A stretch of DNA of 11,327 bases from Saprospiraceae bacterium (GTDB lineage Bacteria > Bacteroidota > Bacteroidia > Chitinophagales > Saprospiraceae): assembly GCA_017995875.1 (NCBI GenBank), contig JAGOIB010000029.1, positions 3,800 to 15,126 on the forward strand, read 5' to 3'. The translations under genes were made by a program, and so were the position numbers. The notes beneath the pieces were generated by a model. The model was not told the DNA's origin and did not search any database. It worked only from the letters and a program-made list of their open reading frames with translations. Below, piece after piece: positions 1-6,205 of the stretch. Every line of letters begins with the position of its first letter. Position 1 is the stretch's first letter.

Positions 1-362
1 TGCGTAATGAAAGGATTGCAGTTTACCAGGATGGTAAATTGAATCCATTTATTATTGACTGTTCATTAGTGAAAAGAGCTTATTGTACTGGGTTGGCGGA
101 GTGTGCGTTTGTCTCTACGGAAGATCAGCAAAGTGAAAATAGTGTCATACAGTTTAATCAGGCACTTCAGCAGTTTCTTATAACCGGTGATGCAAGCAGA
201 TTGTGGCATGCAAGGGTCTTTGATATTGTTGGTCGTGTGCATTATGATGGTGAACAGTATCAAGGTGTTTTAAGTGAGCCACTAACATTGCCAGCCGGCG
301 TATATTTTTTAGTGGCTGTTACTGGACGCACATCTCTTTGTGCGAGAATTTTTATTCCTTAA
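1..362 (+). CDS. C-terminal fragment of a secreted protein with a T9SS-type sorting tail
   Basis: The reading frame is open from the window edge (first complete codon at 3) to a TAA at 360-362, giving 119 residues of a protein whose start lies outside the window. A TTG at 39 is the first start-type codon, but the frame continues upstream of it, so I treat this as a 5'-truncated gene and not a small gene. The last ~70 residues fit the pattern of a type A T9SS C-terminal domain: a strand around FNQALQQFLI, then ARVFDIVGRVHYDG (the usual 'v.v.d..Gr.v' strand), then LPAGVYFLVAV (the 'lp.GvYfv.v' strand), and a final strand RIFIP. In known T9SS cargo this domain is recognised at the outer membrane and removed or attached to A-LPS. 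Four cysteines and the lack of a clean 'YPNP' start make it a divergent example. The function of the missing N-terminal part is unknown. Confidence 0.6.
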   Translation, partial: RNERIAVYQDGKLNPFIIDCSLVKRAYCTGLAECAFVSTEDQQSENSVIQFNQALQQFLITGDASRLWHARVFDIVGRVHYDGEQYQGVLSEPLTLPAGVYFLVAVTGRTSLCARIFIP

Positions 363-973
363 CTGAGATTCCTACAGCACTACCTAAAGGGAATACAGCT
401 TATATTTTCTCTTAACTAACAAACGTTCCTATGATGAAGGTTTGTTTGCAGGAAGATTCTGTTTGTGGGATCTTGAAAGGCATATAATTGTTGATAAATT
501 TTGACGCAGAAGGGCAAAATGAATCCCTGATGACCATTTTGTGCATTAAAAATCATGTAAATTTTTAAAATTTTGACTTTTACTCGAAGACCCATTGACA
601 TCTTCGAGTCGATCATTTACCCAGGAGGCCGGTAAATTTCTTTTTTAACAAATGATAATATAGTCATATTAGTTTTAATTTATAATTCACTTATATTCAG
701 CAATTTAGAATATATAATTGGATTGGTTCATTTTTTGATATGAAATAGAAGATTCTATAATGCGCCCCTGAAAAGGCAATTGGTAGGATATTTTGGGTGG
801 TTTGTAGGCGGATTTTTTTTTTAGGGGACGTCTTTTTAAATAAATATTGAACAAATAAGTTTAATTTAGACTCGGTATTTAATTAACCTAAACCATTAAT
901 TGGTGCCCCCAAGGAGCGTTGCAATATCACCCAAAGAGTAACTTGATAGGAATATAAATCAAGATATTATTAA
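363..973. other. AT-rich intergenic region without a supportable gene
   Basis: This 611-base gap has no reading frame I would call. A minus-strand frame of 66 codons at 416-616 has no recognisable features and runs through a hairpin. The gap holds a hairpin with arms 418-424 and 440-446 soon after the upstream stop codon, two neighbouring hairpins at 582-637 (listed separately), and a run of ten T at 813-822 without a GC-rich stem before it. Just before the next gene, CTTGAT and ATCAAG at about 942-963 could form a weak stem near the start codon. I could not find a convincing Bacteroidota TAnnTTTG promoter. Confidence 0.5.
582..648 (+). terminator. Twin hairpins, the second followed by a T-rich run; possible terminator or RNA element
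   Basis: Two inverted repeats stand side by side. The first is a perfect 9-bp pair, ACTCGAAGA at 582-590 and TCTTCGAGT at 601-609, with a 10-base loop. The second is a 7-bp pair, ATTTACC at 615-621 and GGTAAAT at 631-637, with a 9-base loop that contains AGGAGG. A T-rich stretch (TTCTTTTTT) follows the second stem, as in a rho-independent terminator. The element is 220 bases past the stop codon of the left-edge gene, far for a terminator, so a small RNA end or a 5' leader structure is also possible. Confidence 0.35.
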
Positions 974-2242
974 ATGCAACTCTACTCGATTATGAAAACA
1001 CTAAATGCTTTGCGTATGGGCAATCCTCATGCCATTGTGCAACATTTTCTGAACCTTTCCACCGGATTTTCAGCGATTAAGAACGCAATACTAGTTATTG
1101 TAGTGTTGATGTTATCTGCAAGTTTTTACCCCTTGCAGGCCTCAAGCATTGGAAGTAAAGAGATTACCTCGGGTGCCAATATGGTTGATCCCAATATTAC
1201 CGTAAGATTTGCAAATCCTACGTTCAATTGTGCACTCTCCCAATATACCGTAGAAGTCCAATTGCAATCAGATGTTTCAGGAAAGGAACTGTTTGGAATG
1301 AACGTCAGATTTTTTTATGATGATGTTGTGTTGGAATTGGTTGACTTCAGAAGTTTTGTCGGTGGCTATGGAGTCGTTGCACCCAACCCACCATCTAATA
1401 GTTACAGCGCACCTTTAGGCCCGGCCTATTTTAATTTTGGTGGAGGTAGTGATTATATTAATGGGGCTATTCAATTGACCAATGAAAATCTTACACCTGT
1501 TATCATCCCAACATCCGGTTGGATAAAAGTTTTCTCTGTTTGCTTCCATGTTGATGATCCAAATGCCGATGTCAATAATTTTTGTCCATCCATTGTATGG
1601 GATTTAGAAGCTAACCCTGCCAATGGGGGATTTTTGGGTGGTGGCGAAGGAGTAGTTATGACCGTTGTAAATCCTAATGGTGGATCTCTTCCTGTATCAG
1701 AGCATGTAGTTCAATATAACTGGAATTATTCGGGCAATGGAACACCTCCATTTGGTGCACCTGCTCAAATTACCTGCAGTTCGATTGCATGTGGTCCGTG
1801 TAGTTTATTGGTTACCAATTTGCTTGATTCAGGCGATGGTTCGTTACGTGCAGCTGTATCATGTGCTGCTTCTGGAGATACAGTCATTTTTGATCCATCC
1901 CTGGCAAATATGACAATCAACATTACGTCCACTAAGATTGCGATCAATAAGGATTTGTACATACGATCAAATGTTAATCCACACATTAAAATTACATCTT
2001 CTATCTCAGGCTTATTTGAAATTGCCGCAGGCAAAACTGTTGAATTTAAAGACCTTGATATAACAAGTGGTCTTTCGGATGCGAATAATAGTGGTGCAGC
2101 CTTCAATAATTCAGGGTTTTTGAGACTGATTGGTGTGAAGGTGTTTAAAAATACTGCTTTACCAGCAGGACAATACCTGATCAGAAATAAACCTTCAAGC
2201 TCGTTTGCACTTTTCGGGAATTGCTTTATCGAAATCCCATAA
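974..2242 (+). CDS. Exported protein with cohesin-like and short beta-helix domains
   Basis: A 422-residue predicted exported protein of unknown exact function. The start is the first ATG after an in-frame TAA at 971-973; M7 (position 992) and M15 are alternatives that would shorten an unusually long signal-peptide n-region. The hydrophobic core is at about residues 37-50 and cleavage is plausible after LQA (57). Residues ~73-265 form a beta-rich domain resembling cohesin-type modules (a strand around TVEVQLQSD, then ELFGMNVRFFYDDVVLEL). Residues ~276-415 begin CSLLVTNLLDSGDGSLRAAV, the usual opening of 'CSLREA'-like beta-helix proteins, followed by short solenoid-like strands (SGLFEIAAGKTVEFKDLDI). 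The protein ends at GNCFIEIP with no T9SS tail. It is a paralogue of the next plus-strand gene: over a 66-residue stretch of the N-terminal domain I count 42 identities by hand. A role at the cell surface, in adhesion or matrix, is inference. Confidence 0.8.
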   Translation: MQLYSIMKTLNALRMGNPHAIVQHFLNLSTGFSAIKNAILVIVVLMLSASFYPLQASSIGSKEITSGANMVDPNITVRFANPTFNCALSQYTVEVQLQSDVSGKELFGMNVRFFYDDVVLELVDFRSFVGGYGVVAPNPPSNSYSAPLGPAYFNFGGGSDYINGAIQLTNENLTPVIIPTSGWIKVFSVCFHVDDPNADVNNFCPSIVWDLEANPANGGFLGGGEGVVMTVVNPNGGSLPVSEHVVQYNWNYSGNGTPPFGAPAQITCSSIACGPCSLLVTNLLDSGDGSLRAAVSCAASGDTVIFDPSLANMTINITSTKIAINKDLYIRSNVNPHIKITSSISGLFEIAAGKTVEFKDLDITSGLSDANNSGAAFNNSGFLRLIGVKVFKNTALPAGQYLIRNKPSSSFALFGNCFIEIP

Positions 2243-2464
2243 GCCTGGGTTATCGGATCATGATTACAAGGTTTTTGGCAATTGGATCCCTATTGCTAAA
2301 CGTCGTTTTCGTAGAAAATTTTACTTACACCCAAAAGCTTTGGTTGTAACGAACAGGGTTCTAGGATGATTTGATTTTTCAGTGAATTGTCTGGCTATGC
2401 CTCATGGCGAATTTTCCAATCTGTTTTCATTTCATAATCAGAGGGGTATGTATAAAATAAGTTG
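2243..2464. other. 3' untranslated stretch with small hairpins
   Basis: No gene is visible. Soon after the stop codon there is a 9-pair hairpin with one G-T pair, arms 2274-2282 and 2292-2300 (TTTGGCAAT / ATTGCTAAA, 9-base loop), and further on a 5-bp hairpin at 2331-2343 (CCAAA-AGC-TTTGG). Neither has a T-run behind it. They probably lie in the 3' end of the preceding transcript, which I expect to stop at the terminator just downstream. Confidence 0.3.
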
Positions 2465-2493
2465 CCTCCTTTGATAGGAGGATTTTTTTTTTT
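2465..2493 (+). terminator. Rho-independent terminator
   Basis: A perfect 6-bp stem, CCTCCT at 2465-2470 and AGGAGG at 2476-2481, encloses the loop TTGAT and is followed after one A by eleven T (2483-2493). This is a textbook intrinsic terminator for plus-strand transcription. It lies 222 bases after the stop codon of the 422-residue gene and before the 731-residue paralogue, so the two are probably separate transcription units. Confidence 0.8.
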
Positions 2494-2708
2494 GAATTCA
2501 CTTACTTGCAAGACGACTGTTGGTTTCAAGCCGGTATATTATGGTTTGGAATATTTGTTCTAAATCATTGATATGGAATGATATATGCAGAGGAATTACT
2601 AACTTGCAGCGTAATTTGAAACTGAGGCTTTTTATATAGTGCTTTCCGGTCCCCGCGGTATGCAAGATATGTTCCCCCCGAAACCTCATCATTAGAACAT
2701 AACACCAA
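2494..2708. other. Leader region of the 731-residue secreted-protein gene
   Basis: The stretch between the terminator and the next start codon should contain a promoter, but I could not identify a convincing TAnnTTTG -7 box with a -33 TTTG at proper spacing; near matches lie at about 2541-2557. A minus-strand frame of 64 codons (2498-2692) shows no recognisable protein features and I regard it as chance. Confidence 0.3.
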
Positions 2709-4904
2709 ATGGCTAACAGGCTTAATCACCGTATGCAGCTATCTGAATTATTCAGATATTCTCCTTCAATATCCAACGTTGGGTTTTGGAAGTTTTCATG
2801 CATTATTTTTTTATCCATCCTGGCTTCAAATGCATTAAAGGCTTCCAGTTCAATAGGCATGAATCCGACTATTACTGTCAGATTAGCCAATCCACAATAT
2901 AATTGCGTTACAGAAGAATATTGTCTGGATGTCGAATTTCAGGCTGATATGCCGGATCAGGAGCTTTTTGGTATGAACGTCCGATTCTTTTATGAAGATC
3001 AGGTTCTTGAATTGATCAATTTCAGAGACTTTCAGGGAGGCTACGGCCCGGTGGCTCCTAATCCTCCTACCGTTCTTACCAGCCCTGCAGCTTTTGGATA
3101 TAATTATTTTAGATTTGGAACACCTGGGAACGGGCCGGCTGATTGGGTGAATGGAGCCATTCAATTGGTCAATGAAAACCTTGAACCAATATATCTTTCA
3201 ACTACGGGGTGGACTAAATTATTTCAGATATGTTTTGCGATTGATGATATTGATCCTGATAGTTTACACTTTTGTCCTCCTGTTGTTTGGGATTTAGAAA
3301 TGAATCCTGCGAATGGAGGCTATCTCGCAGGAGATGATGGTGTTGTGATGACAATTGCTACCGGAGTGCAAGGTGAATCCATTCCGGCTTTGGAACAAGT
3401 CGAACAATTTAACTGGGAATACACGGGTAACGGTGATGCTCCTCCTTATGGACAGCCTATCGAAGCAAGTTGTATTCCAATACTTATTGATGCTTCGATT
3501 GATGGAAGTACTGATCCAGGTTGCTATTATACAAACCGGGTATTTCAACCAGTGCAACCGGAACTGCCAGGTGCTACATATGAATGGGATTTTGGTTATG
3601 GCGCTATCCCGGCTACGGCTACCGGATATGGTCCTCATACTGTATATTATGATACCATGGGTACGAAAACTGTTTCATTGGTCATATATCCTCCTCAGGG
3701 AGGATCTGCCTGTGGTGATAGTTCAAGTATAATGTTTACCATCAACACTTGTTTGGCGAATATCGTTGGACACATCAATTCAACCGAGAATGTACACATT
3801 CCGGGAGTTAATGTCCGGCTTTATGCAGACGAAAATACAGATGGAGTAGCTGATAATAATATTCTGGTGCGGAGTGTGTTTACAAACAGTCAGGGAGATT
3901 ATTCCATGGCTTCTTTAACCCCCGGAAATTATGTTATTGTTGAAGCGCAGCCGGCAGGGTGGGCTTCAGTAGATGATGGAGATACGACGCCTGACAATGA
4001 TGTGGTCCCCAATGTAAATCCGCTTGATAATTTAATTCCTGTTACCCTGGCACCGGGAGAAATCGATATGGTGAATTATTTTATCGAATCCCCTCTCCCT
4101 GGATTTATAACCGGAAATGTATTTAATGATTTAGATGGCGATCAATTCCCTGATGAAGCAGAAGGATTGAACAATATAGCAGTTAGTCTTTTCGCGGATG
4201 ACGATTTGGATGGCATACCGGATACGACGGATCCGCTGGCTATGGTTTTGACTTCATCTAATGGAGATTATGCATTTATGGATATTCCTGTGGGTAATTA
4301 TGTGGTGGTGGAGGCACAGCCTGTAGATTATATTTCAGTCATTGATTTCGATCAAAGTAATGATGGGGATATGGTGCCAAACACGGACACCCAAAATGAT
4401 ACCCTACCTGCAACATTGGCCAATGGAGAGGTTGATGCGCAGAATTATTTTATTGATGTGAGTGAATGTAGCTTGCTTGTGACCAATACAAATGATTTTG
4501 GTTCCGGATCATTCCGTGAAGCTATCAATTGTGCAGTATCAGGTGACACTGTAAGATTCAGTGCTGCCTTGAATGGAATGACAATTCATATAAACTCCGG
4601 CAGGATTCTTATTGACAAAAACATTTTTATACATTCCTCAGTATCACCAAGGATTATCATTGCCTCCGACATTGATGGTTTGTTTGATATCGCGGCCGGA
4701 TTTACAGTCGAATTTAAACTCCTCGATATCATCAGTGGATATGCCGGTAATGTAGGGGCAGCCTTCAATAATCTAGGCATCCTTAAATTGCAAGATGTCA
4801 GTATTCTGAGAAATCCATTGCTTCCACCTGGAGAATACCTGATTCGAAATGGGCCGGCTAGCCAATTATTTCTTTCAGGCAATTGCTTCCTTGAAATGAA
4901 TTGA
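2709..4904 (+). CDS. Multidomain exported protein: cohesin-like, PKD-like, two SdrD/Cna-B repeats, beta-helix
   Basis: A 731-residue predicted secreted or surface protein. The start is ATG at 2709; M9 (2733) is an alternative that shortens the signal-peptide n-region. The hydrophobic core is at ~29-42 with likely cleavage after LKA (45). Domains in order: cohesin-like ~53-250 (ELFGMNVRFFYEDQVLEL); PKD-like ~258-347, with the typical YEWDFGYG and a later TKTVSLVIY strand; SdrD/Cna-B-like repeat 1 ~350-459; repeat 2 ~464-583; beta-helix-like ~587-731, starting CSLLVTNTNDFGSGSFREAI. Aspartate-rich turns in the repeats (DENTDGVAD, DLDGDQFPD, DDDLDGIPD) suggest calcium binding. The first and last domains match the preceding paralogue, so the middle ~330 residues are an insertion here or a loss there. 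The end (GNCFLEMN) matches the paralogue and lacks a T9SS tail. The gene converges with the regulator gene to its right across 58 bases. Domain calls are moderately sure; an adhesion or structural role is inference. Confidence 0.85.
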   Translation: MANRLNHRMQLSELFRYSPSISNVGFWKFSCIIFLSILASNALKASSSIGMNPTITVRLANPQYNCVTEEYCLDVEFQADMPDQELFGMNVRFFYEDQVLELINFRDFQGGYGPVAPNPPTVLTSPAAFGYNYFRFGTPGNGPADWVNGAIQLVNENLEPIYLSTTGWTKLFQICFAIDDIDPDSLHFCPPVVWDLEMNPANGGYLAGDDGVVMTIATGVQGESIPALEQVEQFNWEYTGNGDAPPYGQPIEASCIPILIDASIDGSTDPGCYYTNRVFQPVQPELPGATYEWDFGYGAIPATATGYGPHTVYYDTMGTKTVSLVIYPPQGGSACGDSSSIMFTINTCLANIVGHINSTENVHIPGVNVRLYADENTDGVADNNILVRSVFTNSQGDYSMASLTPGNYVIVEAQPAGWASVDDGDTTPDNDVVPNVNPLDNLIPVTLAPGEIDMVNYFIESPLPGFITGNVFNDLDGDQFPDEAEGLNNIAVSLFADDDLDGIPDTTDPLAMVLTSSNGDYAFMDIPVGNYVVVEAQPVDYISVIDFDQSNDGDMVPNTDTQNDTLPATLANGEVDAQNYFIDVSECSLLVTNTNDFGSGSFREAINCAVSGDTVRFSAALNGMTIHINSGRILIDKNIFIHSSVSPRIIIASDIDGLFDIAAGFTVEFKLLDIISGYAGNVGAAFNNLGILKLQDVSILRNPLLPPGEYLIRNGPASQLFLSGNCFLEMN
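3756..4457 (+). repeat. Two tandem SdrD/Cna-B-like protein repeats
   Basis: Within the 731-residue protein, residues ~350-459 and ~464-583 are diverged copies of one module. Matching landmarks are [NG]-x-[VT]-G at the start, LYADENTDGVAD against LFADDDLDGIPD, NSQGDYSMASLTPGNYVIVEAQP against SSNGDYAFMDIPVGNYVVVEAQP, DNDVVPN against DGDMVPN, and VNYFIE against QNYFID at the end. Such prealbumin-like beta-sandwich modules act as stiff, calcium-stabilised spacers in known surface adhesins. The divergence argues for an old internal duplication. Confidence 0.75.
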
Positions 4905-4962
4905 TCCGGCGAGAATACTTTTCTGAAAATAGATTGCTGTCAATGTATTTTGTGTTATCTTC
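4905..4962. other. Short gap between convergent genes
   Basis: These 58 bases separate the stop codons of the secreted-protein gene (plus) and the Rrf2 regulator gene (minus). I see no strong GC-rich stem followed by T on either strand, so transcription from either side may run into the other gene or stop by a rho-dependent mechanism. Confidence 0.4.
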
Positions 4963-5430
4963 TCAGACAGTATCCATCTGTTCAGCCATTTTGGTAAAAT
5001 TTAAATGCGCCTGGTTTTCAGATTTCATAAGATCCTGAATACTGATCTGGTCAAGCAGTTTGTCCATATTGAACTGCAAAATGGTCCAGAGTGATCGAAG
5101 GGAACAATCAACCGAATTGGTGCATAAGGCAAGTGCTCCTGCATGCTGACCACAAAATTTTTCATCATACATCGCTCCGCCCATCGCCCGCAGGACCTGG
5201 TTTACTTTAATTTCGCCCGGCACCATGGCAAGGATATAGCCCCCTTTTTGTCCACGTATGCTTTGAATGAAGCCTGCAATACGCAATGACCTCGTTAGTT
5301 TAGCTGCATATGCCTGGGATATGTTTTCCAATTCGCTGATTTGCGAAAGGCTCATGCCTTCCTCAGGATGCGCCTTAGCGATCTGAAGAAGTATTCGTAA
5401 GCCATATTCGTCTTGTGCTGAAATTTTCAT
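4963..5430 (-). CDS. Rrf2-family Fe-S-type transcriptional regulator
   Basis: A 155-residue protein of usual Rrf2/IscR family length. The N-terminus MKISAQDEYGLRILLQIA and a winged helix-turn-helix over residues ~5-70 (MSLSQISELENISQAYAAKL, then the wing RGQKGGYIL) are typical of the family. Three cysteines, C93, C103 and C109, spaced C-x9-C-x5-C, sit where IscR and NsrR bind an Fe-S cluster; the spacing is closer to NsrR-like (x8, x5) than to IscR (x5, x5), and IscR's fourth ligand His three residues after the last Cys is absent (Arg here). The gene begins 13 bases after the stop of the sufE-sufT gene and is the last gene of the SUF operon, so it probably regulates its own operon in response to Fe-S status (inference). 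The exact cluster type and signal (Fe-S demand, oxygen, NO) cannot be told from sequence. ATG start at 5428-5430. Confidence 0.88.
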   Translation of the reverse strand: MKISAQDEYGLRILLQIAKAHPEEGMSLSQISELENISQAYAAKLTRSLRIAGFIQSIRGQKGGYILAMVPGEIKVNQVLRAMGGAMYDEKFCGQHAGALALCTNSVDCSLRSLWTILQFNMDKLLDQISIQDLMKSENQAHLNFTKMAEQMDTV

Positions 5431-5443
5431 ACCATTCTTATTT

Positions 5444-6205
5444 TTAAAACATATCCAACGCCATACGGGCTACATCACTCATTCTTTCTTTATTCCACGG
5501 AGGATCCCAGACCAACGTAAGTTCCACGTCTGTCACAAAAGGAAGAGATAGCAACTTTTCCTGAACCTCCAATGGAAGACTACCTGCCACCGGGCAGGCA
5601 GGTGAAGTCAGTGTCATGGTTACAATAACTTTCCCCTGAAGATCGATGGCTAATGTGTATATCAATCCAAGTTCATAAATATCAACTGGAATCTCAGGAT
5701 CGTAGACTTCCTTAATCTTAGCGATCATCTTTTCCATTTGGGTCGCCGGGTTCTCCCCTGTTACTTTATGAGCGGTCTCCGCAGGAAGATGCCTGGCATA
5801 CGACTTTATATGCTGTATCATGCTCACCAGACCATTGGAACGGGTTGGTGAAAGATGCGACTTGAGTCCTATCTTTTCGATGAAGTATAAATCTGCATTT
5901 TCAATTTCACTCAAGTGATGGCCGGAAAGCACCCTTATGAGTAAAGCGATAATACCTTTTGTAATCACGGTATCACTATCAGCACTGAGGAAAAGGCGAT
6001 CGTCCTTAACTTCTGCCTGAAGCCATACTTTTGATTGACATCCCTTGACGATATAGGCGTCCGTCTTGAATGTATCATCGAGTGGAGGCAAAGCCTTTCC
6101 TATATCAATAAGATATTCATATTTGTCAGACCAATCTGAGAATTGAGAAAACTCCTCTACGATTTGGTCTTGTTCATTGATGATGGATGAAACGCCCGCA
6201 TTCAT
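5444..6205 (-). CDS. sufE: SufE-SufT (DUF59/MIP18) fusion protein
   Basis: One uninterrupted 253-residue frame joins two proteins that are usually separate. Residues ~8-142 are SufE, the sulfur acceptor of SufS: the active cysteine C56 lies in VKGCQSKVW, the family signature. Residues ~157-253 are a SufT/DUF59 (MIP18-like) domain with DPEIPVDIYELGLIY (169-183), the conserved cysteine C204 in TSPACPVAG, and DPPW (234-237). Stand-alone SufE is ~140 residues and stand-alone DUF59 proteins ~100, so both parts are full length, joined by a ~14-residue linker. SufE enhances cysteine desulfurase activity and passes persulfide to SufB; DUF59 proteins assist Fe-S cluster maturation, by a mechanism less well defined. 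The start ATG overlaps the sufS stop by one base (TGATG), implying coupling. M157 (ATG at 5735-5737) could allow a separate DUF59 product; a purine-rich AGGGGAG lies ~15 bases before it, rather far for a ribosome site. Confidence 0.9.
   Translation of the reverse strand: MNAGVSSIINEQDQIVEEFSQFSDWSDKYEYLIDIGKALPPLDDTFKTDAYIVKGCQSKVWLQAEVKDDRLFLSADSDTVITKGIIALLIRVLSGHHLSEIENADLYFIEKIGLKSHLSPTRSNGLVSMIQHIKSYARHLPAETAHKVTGENPATQMEKMIAKIKEVYDPEIPVDIYELGLIYTLAIDLQGKVIVTMTLTSPACPVAGSLPLEVQEKLLSLPFVTDVELTLVWDPPWNKERMSDVARMALDMF

Noticed and set aside
1..362. Complete small gene starting at the TTG at 39
   Set aside because: The frame is open back to the window edge and the content matches the C-terminal end of a larger secreted protein.
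416..616. 66-codon minus-strand reading frame in the first gap
   Set aside because: No recognisable protein features, no supporting context, and it runs through the perfect hairpin at 582-609; most likely chance.
813..822. Run of ten T as a terminator
   Set aside because: No GC-rich inverted repeat lies directly before it on the plus strand.
2307..2317. TTTCGTAGAAA, also found in the dyad upstream of sufB, as a shared regulatory element
   Set aside because: An 11-base match between AT-rich gaps is expected several times by chance in a window this size, and the flanking symmetry differs.
2498..2692. 64-codon minus-strand reading frame before the 731-residue gene
   Set aside because: No domain, no ribosome site and it would cover the leader where the promoter of the downstream gene is expected.
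3355..3732. 125-codon plus-strand frame inside the 731-residue gene
   Set aside because: It overlaps a clear PKD-like coding region in another frame and its composition is a frame-shifted shadow.
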